Numbered from the stretch's first letter, positions 10,585 to 22,078 are shown. The stretch: 64,000 nt of DNA from Diploptera punctata (GCA_030220185.1 JASPKZ010004571.1:62001-126000); one strand, 5' to 3'. Made by a program: numbers and translations. The notes: a model not told the origin generated them from the letters alone.

Positions 10585-11310
10585 ACAACTCTGCTTTTTG
10601 CAGACGATTAAGTAATAATGACAGCATCAGAAAATGCTTTACAACAATTCCTTTATACTTTAAATATATATCTCTGTAAAATACCAATTAAGAATATCTA
10701 CATATAAAACAAAAATATTAGCTCTGCAAAGGAAAATGTTGCAATAAGAACAAAAATAATGATTAAACAATGTTAATTATAGGACAAGTTCAGAACTTTA
10801 ATTATTTGGGATGTCATTTAGGCAATGACAGAAATTTAGATAAACACACTAAAATACAACGATTCAATTATCTATGTGGCACAATTAAACGTACTTTATT
10901 GAATAAGACTTGAAAATAAACTATTTTGAAGTTTTACAAAGTATTGGCAGTTCCATCTCTTAACTATGGATGTGAAACCTGGACATTAATAAAGGCAGTA
11001 AACAAATAGAGGCTGCTGAAATGAAGATGTTGAGAGCAATAGCAGGGTACCAAAGGACCGATAAAAAGAAAAACGAAGATATAAGAACAGAACTTAATAT
11101 ATTTAATCTCTGTGATATAATAAAATATCAAAATGCTTATCTCCAGCACGTATTACGAATGAATGAACAGCGCATACCAAGAAGAATGTATAATTATAAA
11201 TCAAAAGGGAGAAGAATGCTGGGAAGACCATTGAAGAGATGGAAGGACCAATTCGATCTATAATGAGATCGAAACAGGCCATTGGGCTTAATCCTTGTTG
11301 ATGATGATGA
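10585..11310 (+). mobile_element. LINE 3' end (family B)
   Basis: Encodes the RT catalytic block as LLFADD followed by a stop (10588-10611), then FNYLGCHLGND near 10800, CGTIKRTLLNK near 10876, LNYGCETWT near 10962, EMKMLRAIAGYQRTDKKKNE (11018-11077) and a C-terminal KGRRMLGRPLKRWKDQF (about 11206-11256). Ends in a tgatgatgatga tail near 11300. Numerous stops upstream of 11018; the last ~80 codons are open. Best-preserved copy of the family nested at 2387. Confidence 0.85.
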
Positions 11311-11936
11311 TTTTGGATGAGGTATTATAAAACAAGGTCGTACAAAAACTCATTTATTTGAAAAAGAACATTAAATGTTACAGTTATTATATCTGCGATA
11401 TACAACAATTATGTTTATAACAAGTCTAGTTATTTCAGACGTAGGCCTAAGTGGAATTGAATCTTGAAACATTAAGGAATGCTTATTTGTTTACTTACGT
11501 TACAACAGTCCCATGTAATGTGAGCAGCAATTTCACTTATACGGGTACAGCGACATCAATGTGGGTTGTAACTGGAGCCAGCGTTTTGAATGATAGGATT
11601 GCAGAGTCTGGATTACTGTTTTAATAGGTTTAAAACCATCAACTTGATGCAGATCATGTTTTATATGACAGAGTTACACGATATCAATTTGTGTAATATC
11701 CTGGTTATAACAGATTTTTAATAACGATATTGAGTTCTACATCAATTTCACTACACAAACCAACATGTAAGCAAATCTGATACGAAATACGATATTTATA
11801 TTTAATTTAATAGCATTATTTGGTTACAACAATAAATTTCGGGTTTCAGTTATCTTTGATTGCTTGGCTTAACATAGCAGTTAAAGAGGATAAGCTAAAA
11901 TGTTTTCAAGCAAACTTCATGGATATACTTTGTACT
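11311..11936. other. Spacer
   Basis: No recognised element; moderate AT richness. Confidence 0.4.
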
Positions 11937-11946
11937 GTTAAAAATT

Positions 11947-12064
11947 AATATAAAATTATGGAATATTCACCTGAAAGTTCCGTCTTTCAGGTGAATATTC
12001 CATAATTTTATATTAATTTTGAATAATACCTCAACGGAACACACCATAAATCTTATAAAAGTTG
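11947..12064. mobile_element. Minimal PLE-end palindrome with TSD
   Basis: Arms of about 32 bp (11950-11983 and 11990-12022) are near-perfect inverted copies of the outer PLE tail seen at 26005-26050 and 37700-37735. The central spacer is only ~6 bp. The right side continues into cctcaacggaacac, another PLE-tail segment. Flanked by actttgtact at 11937-11946 and 12065-12074, a 10-bp TSD. No coding sequence or ribozyme remains. Confidence 0.8.
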
Positions 12065-12276
12065 ACTTTGTACTATGTTTAGTGAGAGTATATATTTATT
12101 TCTAGTGATCACAGTTCGCGTAAATCTTGTTAATCTAGATAATATAATCATGATTATATTTACAGGAAGCTCTAAGCATATAAATATAAAGATACACCTG
12201 GAGAAGCACTTTCGACAACAATTGAATAGCCCACCCAGAACAAGATTGTAACTCCATTTTTATTTTGATTTTTAAG

Positions 12277-12625
12277 AAATGAACAGACAGATGAATGGAG
12301 AAGACTACTTAACAGTGAACTACATGGTCTTTATTGGAAGCCAGATATAATAAGAACAGTTAAGTCTCTTAGGCTGCGAAGGGCAGGACATGTGGCACGA
12401 ATGGGGAATGAAAGACGTGCATGGCTTCTTGTAGGAAAACCAGAGTGAAAACGCCCATTTGGCAGACCAAAAATGAGGTGGGAGAAAACATTAACTATGA
12501 TTCGAGGAAGTAGATTATAAAGGGAATGATTGGAAAACATTAGTTCAGGATAGGGATATATGGAGAGCTTATATCCGCGCGGATTTGAACCTACGGTTCG
12601 ATAGTGCCAGTGAGTTAGTTAGAAA
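12277..12625 (+). mobile_element. LINE A 3' end, plus-strand copy
   Basis: Only plus-strand copy of the family. It encodes a degraded version of the ...EWRRLLNSELHG...KPDI C-terminal region, GHVARMGNERRAW near 12386-12420 and a frameshifted GRPRMRW region, ending in gttcgatagtgccagtgag plus tta-type tail at 12596-12622. 5'-truncated. Confidence 0.9.
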
Positions 12626-12977
12626 ATTGTCCCATATGCTACTCGTATTTACAAACCATTGCCCATGTAAAACTCAACTTGGTAAAAAGCTAGTGTTACG
12701 ACCTTATTCTGGCCGGATATTAAATTGGTACCAGATTGACTACATGCTGATACAAGATGCGTAAAGTTATTGCTTTAAACATAGAACAAGAATGCTGGGA
12801 ACTGACTTCAGTTCCGATCATATAATACTGATGGATGATATAGTTATTAGTCTGGATAAATTAAGAGAAAGGCAGAAATCCAAGAAATGATCTTGGAGAA
12901 ACTTATTAAGGAGGAATAAAGAAGCAAATTAGAAGGAAATATTTCAGTTTAAAGAAATAATCTGAAGCCCACACCTT

Positions 12978-13119
12978 GAAACGGTAATGAAAACGTAATA
13001 TATTAAAGTGCATACTTACAGCAGCAAGGGGGCACGCCGTAGCGTAGTGAAACGGTAATGAAAACGTAATATATTAAAGTGCATACTTACAGCAGCAAGG
13101 GGGCACGCCGTAGCGTAGT
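12978..13119. repeat. 71-bp tandem duplication across a SINE 5' junction
   Basis: Two copies (12978-13048 and 13049-13119) of gaaacggtaatgaaaacg...gtagcgtagtg. Each contains the insertion flank plus the first ~20 bases of the S1 SINE, so the duplication arose after or during SINE insertion. Confidence 0.9.
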
Positions 13120-13420
13120 GGTTAAGGCACTGAGCTACAAGCCGGAGGGTCGAGGGTTCAAGTCCCGTTGTGGTCAGGATTTTTAAACTGACCCAAACCC
13201 TCTGGCGGCACTATGGCCCTGGGGTCGACTCAGCCTCTAACGGAAATGAGTACCAGACGCTTGTTCTGGGGGTAAAGGCGGCCGTCACGCAGGGCTGACA
13301 ACCCGGCTGACATAAAGTGCTGATTGTCTAGAAAAAGTGGGAGCCCTAACCTCCTACTACCCCAAGGGCCTCCGGGTCTGTTGTGGGATCACTTTACTTT
13401 ACTTTACTTTACTTTACTTT
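13099..13420 (+). mobile_element. tRNA-derived SINE (family S1), well preserved
   Basis: A-box-like tagcgtagtggttaaggc and B-box-like gggttcaagtccc in the first 70 bases, a GC-rich body, and a tail of five or more ctttactttac-type units. Flanked by TSD acttacagcagcaa (13085-13098 and 13421-13434). Its 3' region matches the satellite monomer at the start of the window. Confidence 0.95.
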
Positions 13421-14010
13421 ACTTACAGCAGCAAAGGAACAATAAGTTACAGAGATGATAAAAAATCAACTAACCATATTTTACGGAAATAATGTTAAAT
13501 AAGATCGAGAAAAGAAGAAAATGCATATATCCCTAAGAACAAAAGAGAAAAATAACACACTGAAAAAATAAAAACACTCGGAAGAGAAACTAATAAGACT
13601 CAAGACATATGGATGAAATACAAATGTAAAGGAATAGATGATCTAAAGAGGAAAGATATCTATGATAAAATATTAAATTTAACGTCTAGACTACGCACAG
13701 AAAAAACATGAATTCTCTGTGGTTGATACAAGACATATATAACGAAATAACTCACCAGCAAAAAATGTAAAACATACGGAACGAATTTGTAAAGCCGCTA
13801 TAGCGACAAGGAAATATAGAATGATCTGGATGTATGAGAAGATGAAAAACGACGATTAATCTTGACGGGAGAAACAGAGCTAGCGTTTAGATAAATGAAG
13901 GATTGAGAAACATCAGGAATTGATAAAATTACTATCTAACTAGTAAAATGTTTTAGTGGAGGAAATGAAGCAATTCTATCATTGTGCAATGAAGGTTATA
14001 ACTAGAGCTA

Positions 14011-14236
14011 GGAATTTTAGGTGCTGCACCTTAATTTAGTTTTTGTTACTACAATGCTCAAATTAGCTTGTTTTGCAAAGAAAACATTAAATAAATGCCC
14101 CATAACTGTGTTTTAGTTGCACCTTTTTTCAATGCTAGCACTTTTTTACACCTTTTTTCAGTGCAAGCACATTTTACATTTTTTCAAACCTTTTTGTCTC
14201 CTTTGCGGAATTTTATTCCCAAAATAATGTGTGTGT
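14011..14236. other. T-rich spacer
   Basis: Contains three related caccttttttcaatg-like segments between 14117 and 14185. No coding or RNA signal. Confidence 0.4.
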
Positions 14237-14375
14237 ATATATATATATATATATATGGTATGATAAGAAAAATAAATGCCTGGACGGGATTCGAACCCGG
14301 AACTCTGAGTCTGTACCTCAGCGTGTTATCCATTACACCACCAGGCGAATCCAATTTAAACACTTATTTTTCTTA
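14237..14375 (-). mobile_element. tRNA-like repeat (family S8), second copy
   Basis: (AT)n at 14237-14256 is followed by a minus-strand tRNA fold, 14278-14346: acceptor GCCTGG/CCAGGC, anticodon stem CTGAG/CTCAG, T-arm CCGGG-TTCGAAT-CCCG. The unusual anticodon-position sequence ACA matches the 9661 copy. Confidence 0.75.
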
Positions 14376-14506
14376 TATATGTATTATATTCTCCATTATT
14401 ACTAGATGTCGCGAGAACTCGGTCTTCACTGCCATCTAGTAGGTGACTATAACAAGTAAGCAAATTAAAGAGAATATTTTTACTTTATAGCAGTGACGCT
14501 TTATCG

Positions 14507-14585
14507 ATGTTATAATTAAATGTTTAACATTGAGCAATGCAAGCTTAATATGGTATGATAAGAAAAATAATTGCCTGGACGGGAT

Positions 14586-14637
<52 letters not shown>
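14507..14637 (-). mobile_element. tRNA-like repeat (family S8), truncated into (AT)n
   Basis: 14507-14570 repeats the leader seen at 9596-9660. The tRNA-like head starts at 14572 but is replaced after ggattcg by about 48 bp of pure (AT)n (14589-14637). The microsatellite appears to have expanded within the element. Confidence 0.7.
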
Positions 14638-14641
<4 letters not shown>

Positions 14642-14772
14642 ATCCTCAGACGTTAAGGCAGATGTCGAAAGATGATTTCGTTATCACAATCCATTTCAAT
14701 ATTAATCAACCTTAGTAATTCTTTAAAAATCACTCAGCTTCCAAAAGTCAATACGCATGCCCATTGTCACGG

Positions 14773-15552
14773 GCACAGGATTCTTCATTTATAACCTAAC
14801 GGGCACACGGCGTTTACCTGTGCACAGTTGGGTGTGCCACAGCCGGCTTTGCTCCTACATAAACCCGCGCGTAAAGCATGTATAAAAATCTTAGCATATA
14901 GAAGAGAGATACCGAAATGACATTTTTATCCCATTTTTTCGTGAATTGACAGAAGAAGAGAAACTCATATGGGTGTTTTCAACAAGATTCTACTACTGCT
15001 AATACAGCAAAGAGCCAATTAATACAATTATTAATAATATTAATAATATTAATAATAATAGCTTTATTTTACCTGGCAGAGTTAAGGCCTTAAGGCTCTG
15101 TCTGCCACTCAACCAGGTTTTAAAAAATACAAAAAAATAGTCTTACATCTAAATTACAATATACATAAACTATTACATGTTATAGATACAATACAATTAA
15201 TATTTAGGTAAGTGTTTCAAGATAGAGTGATTAGTGCTGGCGTGTGGCTCTCTCGCTTCCCTGATCTAACAGTGTGTGTGATTTTTACTTGTGGGGTAAC
15301 CTGAAAGACAAAGTTTACGAGACAAATACTCATACATTGGAAAAACTAAAACAAAATAGTGAATTGGAATGTGTTTTCCCGATGTCATGCCTTTTAGCCG
15401 AGGCTGGATGACATTTCCAGCATCTTCTATAAGGTAAGATTTTTGCACGTGCTTTACGCCGGAGTTTATGCAGTAGCAAAGCCAGCTGTGGCACACCCAA
15501 CCGCGCACAGGTAAAACGTCGTGTGCCCGTTAGGTTATAAATGAAGAACCCT
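14773..15552. mobile_element. Non-coding element with ~115-bp terminal inverted repeats
   Basis: 14773-14890 (ggattcttcatttataacc... tgtgccacagccggctttgc) is an inverted match of 15432-15552. The interior carries a separate LINE-tail hairpin (15038-15190). No transposase is recognised, so superfamily is unassigned. Confidence 0.7.
15038..15190 (-). mobile_element. LINE 3' terminal hairpin
   Basis: Minus strand: cctggttgagtggcag ... ggccttaactctgccagg, then aataaa-type sequence and an (ATT)n tail near 15030-15055. The same hairpin occurs at 19577-19660 and 61385-61450. Likely the 3' end of one LINE family, inserted in the TIR element. Confidence 0.6.
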
Positions 15553-15694
15553 GTTACAACTTCAAATCTTAGAAGAAATATAATTTATGATGCTCAAATA
15601 TCTCATATAAATAACAAATAACAATAAATATCACATGTTTATGTAAATCTCTATTAATAATTATGTTTGTGTGTGTTTAATATCATCAAGTTAT

Positions 15695-16455
15695 CTTTTG
15701 TACGACATTTCTGGCTTTTTCCCCTAGTACTGGCTGAATTGTAATCAATTTCTTAGGTTGCGGCATCTGAAAGACGAAGTTACGTTACCCCGATGATACG
15801 ATGGGTGATAATTGATTATGAAGCGCCAGAAGAGTCTTCTTCTTCTTCTACTACTGTACAAGGTTTAGGCTATGCAGCCTGTTCCGGCGAAGTTAAAAGT
15901 GGAGTCCATCTTCTACGTGGTCGGCCAACATCTCTTGTTCCTCTGGAATTATACAGGAAGTTTGCTATTCTTTCGTTGTTCATTCTCATTAAGTGTTCTG
16001 TCCATTTCTTATTATTTTCGCTGATTTTATCTTCAATTTTATATATACTTAATTCTTCTCGTATATTTTCATTCCTTATTCTATCCGCTCTAGTGCATCC
16101 TTTCAGATTACGTAAAAACAGCACTTCCGCAGTCTGTATCCTGCTTTTATCCCTTGATTTCATTATCCAATTTTTCACTTCCATACAACAACAAAGGAAC
16201 AGCCATTGTTTTATATAATTTAAGTTTCGTATCTTTCCTTGTTTTCCGACCTAAGGTTCCTTTTATGGTTCCACAAATAGCCTGAAATTGATTTACTTTT
16301 TTTCTATATCTTTATTTTCTCAATAAGTTATATCACATCCTAAATACCAGACCATGGGCATCCACAGGAATAATTCCCTTTAAGAAAAAAATTCCGTGGT
16401 CTGATCGAGAATCGAACCCAGAATCTTATGAATGCTGACCACTAGGCCCATAAGG
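15695..16455 (-). mobile_element. tRNA-derived SINE (family S7), interrupted by a LINE
   Basis: The minus-strand head at 16396-16450 has A-box-like tagtggtcagcattc and B-box-like gggttcgattctcg. The body continues to about 16345, is interrupted by LINE C (15835-16330) and resumes at 15695-15830. The uninterrupted body is seen at 31385-31590. Confidence 0.7.
15835..16330 (-). mobile_element. LINE 3' fragment (family C) inside a SINE
   Basis: The minus-strand ORF at 15870-16184 contains LFLRNLKGCTRADRIRNENI, EHLMRMNNERIANFLYN and GTRDVGRPRRRW. Upstream, degraded coding continues to about 16290. The 3' tail is a (GAA)n/(GAAGA)-type stretch near 15835-15850. Confidence 0.8.
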
Positions 16456-16544
16456 CTGATACTATTAACATTATTTTGCATTTCAGAAGGATCAGTACTT
16501 CTAAAATTCATTGCAAAATACCGTTGAGATCATGTAATACAATA

Positions 16545-17329
16545 TTCTTCCTCTTCTTCGTCTTCCTTTCACGTGATAGACTTAGGGGTGTGTTATGGTC
16601 TCAATCCAAACGTTTGATAGGTCTGCCCAAAAATCTCTTCCCTAGTGGCTGGTAATTTAAGATTTGACGTGCTATTCTTGTTTGGCTCATTCTTCCTACG
16701 TGAAATTTCCAGTTCTTTCTATATTTTTGTACATATTCCATGATTGATTCTGTTTGTAATTCTTTGAGAATCTAAAAATTCCTTTTATGGTCTGTTCTTG
16801 AGTAACCTGCAATACGTCTCACAAATTTCATTTCTACCGCAATTAGTCTTTGTTCATCTAAACTGCGAGTTGCCCAAGCCTCATTGCCGTAACATATATG
16901 AGTCTGGCAAGTGTTTTATAAATTCTAGTTCGTGTGTGTTGCTGTACTGTGTTTGGCTTGAAAATATGATTTATAATTCTTGTTACTGTGTTAAATTTTA
17001 TAATTTTTTGACCAAAGTATTTTTCATCTTCATATGTAATTTTGTAACCGAGGTTGCTAAATTTGTTAGCTTGTTCTAATATTTTATTAGGCTATTAATA
17101 ATAATTTTACTGCGAACTGGGTCTTTTCCTAGGAGAACCATGACTTTAGAGTTTTGTGTTGAGATTTCCATGTTGTAGTTTATTGCAGTTTGGTGAAATG
17201 AGTGGACTGAACGTTTATAGGTCATCTTCTGAATTCGTTATAAATACAATGTCATCTGCAAATAATAGTGTGTCTAAATTATATAATCTATTAAGTAGTA
17301 TACTGCCAAGTGGTTGTAGTCTCCATTCT
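16545..17329 (-). mobile_element. LINE RT/C-terminal fragment (another family)
   Basis: Minus strand 17230-17330 encodes KEWRLQPLGSILL and NRLYNLDTLLFADDIVFITN, a clear RT catalytic FADD motif. Degraded C-terminal coding follows down to about 16560, including a relic of a GKRSLGRP-type basic motif near 16600-16640. It ends at the LINE A target site (TSD from 17330). Confidence 0.8.
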
Positions 17330-17344
17330 TTAATAATTGTAATA

Positions 17345-18876
17345 CGTACTTACTTACTTACTGACTGGCACTATCGAACCCGTAGGTTCATGGCCGCGCG
17401 GACATAAGCTCTCCATACATCCCTATCCTGAGCTAATGCTTTCCAATCATTCCCTGTATAATCTACTTCCCTCAAATCATAGTTAATGTTGTTCTCCCAC
17501 CTCATTCTTGGTCTACCAAATGGGCGTTTTCCCTATGTCTTTCCTATAAGAAGTTTCCATGCAAGTCTTTCATTCCCCATACGTGCAACATGTCCTGCCC
17601 ATCGCAGTCTACGAGACTTAACTGTTCTTATTATATCTGGCTTCCTATAAAGACCATTTAGTTCATTGTTATGTAGTCTTCTCCATTCACCTGTCTCTTC
17701 ATCTCTCTTTGGTCCAAAAATTTTCCTAAGTACTTTATTCTCAAATACTCGTAATCTCCTTTCCTCCTTTAAAGTAAGAGTCCATGTTTCGCACCCATAT
17801 AATATAACTGGTAGAATAATAGTTTTATATATTTTCAGTTTAACGTTTTTTTGAAAGGAGTTGGGACATCAAGAGCCTCTGCAATGCATAATAGCATGCA
17901 TTTCCAGAATTGAGCCTATGTTTAATTTCTTTGTGCATCTCATTCCTATTTGTGATCATTGTTCCTAGGTATTTGAATTCAGCCACTTGCTCAAAATTTC
18001 CCTCATTTGTCATTAGCTGTCCATTTCCATTATATAATGAATTTCTACGTGTGACCATATATTTAGTTTTATTGATATTTACTTCCAGTCCTAAGTCCTT
18101 AGTATTACTCAATAGTGTGTGTGTGTTGTTCTTTAGTATCTCCTCGCTATCGGCCAACCAATACTACATCATCAGCATAAACTAACAGCTTATTAATACC
18201 ATTGGAGTTTGTAAGCCTTCCTCATTCTCTAAAGACTTAATGGCATGCTCTAGTACAAAATTAAATAGTAGAGGAGATAGTGCATCTCCTTGCTTCAACC
18301 CATTCTGGATTTCAAAAGTGGCCGAAAACTGTTTGCCTACAACGCACTCTACTCTTTGTGCCATTTAGACACATTCGTATAAGTCTAACTAACTTTTTAG
18401 GAATTCCGAACTCCAGCAGGATACTATATAACTTCTCCTCTTAATTGAATCATATGCTTTTTTGAAGTCTACATACAGTTGATGTACAGTACCATTATAT
18501 TCCCATTTATTTTCTAAAATCTCTGTTATACTAAAAATCTGATCTGTTATAGACCTGTTTCTTCTAAATGCACATTGATGATATCCTAGAATGTTATCAA
18601 TATAGGAAGTAAGTCTGCTGACTAATATATTTGTTAGAATTTTGTACGAAGTTGAAAGTAATGAGATGCCCCTGTAGTTGTTGCAATCAGTTTTATCTCC
18701 TTTCTTATAAATTGGTACGATAATTGATTCTTTCCATTCATCTGGAAGAGCTTCTTTTTCCCAAATCATACTAAGCAACCAGCGTATCTTGTCCATCAAT
18801 TTTTCTCCCCCTGATTTTATCAATTCTGCTGGGATCTCATCTGAACCTGATGCTTTATACATCTTCAATTTTTCAA
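17345..18876 (-). mobile_element. LINE A, 1.5-kb 5'-truncated copy with 15-bp TSD
   Basis: Perfect 15-bp TSD ttaataattgtaata at 17330-17344 and 18877-18891. The 3' end (left) is a cttacttactta tail. Minus-strand coding: RT fingers/palm (18389-18868), YADD region broken by stops, then LGTMITNRNEMHKEIKHRLN near 17926-17985. The fragment layout matches RTE/BovB-like non-LTR elements; that clade call is from memory of motif style. Several frameshifts and stops. Confidence 0.93.
18389..18868 (-). pseudogene. LINE A reverse transcriptase, N-terminal half
   Basis: 159 codons open. KASGSDEIPAELIKSGGEKL leads into IIVPIYKKGDKTDCNNYRGI (RT motif 1-2 region), CAFRRNRSITDQIFS, and the first catalytic Asp in LYVDFKKAYDS. 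A frameshift follows at the end. The downstream segment 18182-18364 keeps GLKQGDALSPLLFN. Confidence 0.88.
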
Positions 18877-18891
18877 TTAATAATTGTAATA

Positions 18892-19576
18892 TAATGTTAG
18901 AATATTAAAATAACTACCTCATATAGTTTTAACCACTTGACGAAGTTTCTAAAACAGAAGTTTAATTTAGTTGGGGAGGATTTCTATATCAGGTAATTAC
19001 TTTAATATTTGAGCATTATATTTCAGAAGGATTCCAATAGCGTGTCATTATTTGAAAAGCGCTATTTAGAAAGGGATTAGCAAATTAATTGAGGTGTCGG
19101 TTACCTAGCGTACCCAAGTTTCAGGTTAAAACCAAACACGAACGCATTTAACCGATATGCAAAAAAGTCTTATTATTTTTCCAAGCCCTCCGAATAAAAC
19201 AGTGGCGCTGCACCCCGTAATTGCCTTTGCGAGGGCTTCTTCCAACGAGCTAAAATATATCCTGCCTACCTACCTACAGACTCCTCCGCATTTCCCTACA
19301 AATTAAGTTTGCAATTATTGAGCGCTGAATTTGCTTTACTGCATGTTAGCCGTCTGCGTAAATTACGGGGCTTGAGAGCGAGGTAAGGGTTACGTAACTC
19401 TACTGACACCCGCGGGGAGCGCTGCGGTAGAAATCCAATATCAACGTTGTTCAATATTCTAAAGATATAATGTTTTAATATCACAATGATTATGTCAACA
19501 TTTGGAAAGCTAATTATTTATGGCTAGAAGTACATCAAAGTGTCACTGCACCTAACCTAAGCCTTTGAATAGAATA
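18892..19576. other. Spacer with one GC-richer stretch
   Basis: No recognised element. 19080-19440 is noticeably GC-richer than its surroundings and contains ctacctacctac (near 19265), but no ORF or tRNA-like fold was recognised. Confidence 0.4.
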
Positions 19577-20257
19577 TTTAGAATAGATTTATTTAGCCTG
19601 GTGGAGTTAAGGCCATGTGGCCTTCTCTTCCACTCACCAGGACAAATATATGTTACATATAAATACGAAAAAATACAATAATAGACATACTAAACAATTA
19701 ATTATCTGTCAAATTGAATAATAATGAAACTAGTGTCTAATAATACAATGAAATTAAATACAATTAAAATTAAATTAATGATACAATGAATACAAAAAGG
19801 AATAACAGCTCGAATCTACTACACATAAAAAGAAAAGATAGAATAAAATTCAAAGAAAGTAATAAACTACAATAAATTAATCTATCGCTTATTATATAAG
19901 GCATTAGGAAAATATATTAACAAATCTTAAATCTATTTCTATTAAATAATGAAAAGCACATTATTAATTTTAAAAAAGTAATATTAGTGAGTTGTTTCTG
20001 TTAGTAATTTTATTTAAATTTGTTTCTGAAAGATGGTAAAGTTTGGCAGTCTCAGACAGAGGGCGGAAGGGAATTCCATATTCTAGCAAGAGAAATTGTA
20101 AAAGATTTCGAATAATAGGTAGTATGATGAGGAGAGATATAAAAGACACTGCGCTCAAGGGATCTAATTTATGAATAGACGAACAAGAGTGAAGACAATA
20201 ATTTATAAATTGCGCTTTTAATATTGGACTATAAGTGTTATTCCTTAAAGTACAACT
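19577..20257 (-). mobile_element. LINE 3' UTR-like repeat with terminal hairpin
   Basis: Shares the 3' hairpin (cctggtgagtggaagagaag ... ggccttaactccaccagg on the minus strand) with 15038-15190 and 61382-61530. The minus-strand ORF at 19970-20158 (YGIPFRPLSETAKLYHLSET) is intact over 62 codons but is not assigned to a known domain. Confidence 0.5.
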
Positions 20258-20538
20258 AACTAACTAACTGGCACTATTAAACCCGTAGGTTCATGGCCGC
20301 GCGGACATAAGCTCTCTACACATCCCAGTATTCAGCTAATGTTTTCCAATCACTCCCTGTATAATCTACTTCCCTCACATCATAGTTAATGTCATTATGT
20401 GTCTACCAACTGGGCGTTTTCCTTCTGGTTTCCCTACAAGAAGCTTCCATGAACGTCTTTCATTATCAATTCGTGCCATATGTCTTGCCCGTCTCAGTTT
20501 ACGAGACTTAATTGTTCTTATTACATCTGGCTTCATAA
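20258..20538 (-). mobile_element. LINE A 3' end
   Basis: Tail of actaactaacta type on the left; degraded ...KPDVIRTIKSRKLRRARHMARI... and WKLLVGKPEGKRPVGR on the minus strand. 5'-truncated near 20538. Confidence 0.9.
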
Positions 20539-20671
20539 AAGGACCCCTGAGGTAAACCGAATATTTTATCAAACAAAATGTCTAAATTAAAATTAGTCCC
20601 ATTTCTCATCCCTTGATTACTGTATAAAAACCTTGAGGAGAAATAAATCATTATGAACAAAGCTCTGCATT

Positions 20672-21505
20672 TTATCATAAGTAATGCCACGAGTGATTTC
20701 CAAATTATTGATCAATTCACGATTCACGAAGTGAGGAGTGAATTTATCTAGACTATTTAACTCATGCCCCAAATGGGAGTCAATTACCAATCACATTCCA
20801 AGGATTTTTTATTTACAACCAATCACAGTCTTGTTTCGCCTAACATTTACCAACTAAAGTTTATCATAATAAAGAATGCACTCCTTTTTAACACTCTGAA
20901 TAGACATAGCATTATTTTTGCAGTGACTGACTCTGTAAGAAATACGGCTACCAGATTGTATATATAGTGCATGAATGTCAACACATAGCGCTTGCAGGAG
21001 TTAATATAAAAAAATTGTAGCAATTGACTATACCACCAAAAAAAGAAACCACTGTTTGCACTTTCTTAAATGTATTTTTTCCCAGGTAATAATCCAGAAA
21101 AATATAATTGTCATATTTACATCATACGACATCAGAAATGAATTAATATACAGTTTGATGTTTTCATTTTTTCTCCACTAGAGAGCATTCTTACAATATT
21201 GCGTTCCTTTGGCAATAAATAGTATGATCTGGTTGCAGTGATAAACAAAAGAAGCAGATGAAGCGTACCAATCGTTTCTCATTTGTTTTCAAACATCGCC
21301 GTTTACATTAAATATATAAATATTTTAAAATAACTATAGTTAAATAATGATTTGTGAGTAAACAGCTTAATTTTATTCGTTAAATAGTCCTAACAAATAC
21401 CACTCTTGATTTCCAAATTCTCTAGATAAATTCACTCCTCACTTCGTGAGTCGTGAATTTATCGATAATTTGGATATCACTCGTGGCATTACTTATGAGA
21501 ATCTG
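20672..21505 (+). mobile_element. Family M copy 1 plus an inverted M right end
   Basis: 20752-21505 is a full M unit, starting ctatttaactcatgcc and ending cattacttatga. Just inside its right end is a palindrome around 21428-21460 (aattcactcctcacttcgtg / cgtgaattta). 20672-20750 is the M right end in reverse, head-to-head with the copy. No ORF of note. The superfamily is unknown; lack of TIRs and the subterminal palindrome would suit a Helitron/Helentron-type non-autonomous element, which is inference. Confidence 0.75.
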
Positions 21506-22078
21506 GAAATCAAGAGCAGCATTTGTTAGTACTATTTAACGAATAAAAGTAAGCTGTTTACTCACAAATCATTATTTAAATATAATTATTTTAAAATGTT
21601 TATATACTTAATGTAAAAGGAGATGTTTGAACACAAATGAGAAACGTTATGTTTCATTTGTTCATCACTGCAACCAGATCATATTTATTGCCAAATAGAA
21701 TCTAAATATTGTAAGAATGCACCCTGGTGGAGAAAAAATAAAACATCATTACAGGTTATTAATTAATTTCTGATTTCCTGTGAAGTAAATATGTCAATTA
21801 TATTTTTCTGCAACGTTAATTCCTGGGAAATAATATGTATAAGAAAGTACAAACTGTGGTTTCTCTTTTTTGTGGTATGATCAATTGCAACAAATGTTTT
21901 CTAATATATCTCGCAGGCAGAATCTGGTTACATTCGTGCACGTATATTATACAATCTGGGAACCACATGATAAAATGAAAGTGAAAAAATCGAGGTGAAA
22001 AACGACTGATTGGTTGTAAATCAAAATTCATTGAAATGTAATTTGTCATTGACTGCCATTTGGGCATGAGTTAAATAG
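21506..22078 (-). mobile_element. Family M copy 2, inverted
   Basis: Reverse-oriented M unit: the left-end sequence gggcatgagttaaatag is at 22062-22078. It lacks ~100 bp of the right end. Sits tail-to-tail with copy 1. Confidence 0.75.

Larger units (their letters stand above)
12640..14010 (+). mobile_element. LINE fragment (endonuclease to start of RT), split by a SINE
   Basis: Upstream of the SINE, YQIDYMLIQD near 12729 and SSDHIILMDDIVISLDKLRE near 12813-12880 recall the end of an APE-type endonuclease (the SDH motif). After the SINE, GIDKIT(stop)LVKCFSGGNEAILSLCNEG at about 13918-13990 recalls the segment just before RT motif 1. The interval between is basic and full of stops. One degraded LINE 5'/central piece; its family cannot be fixed from these fragments. 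Confidence 0.65.

Noticed and set aside
15266..15508. 80-codon minus ORF as a gene
   Set aside because: Overlaps the terminal inverted repeat of the 14773-15552 element and lacks a recognisable domain.
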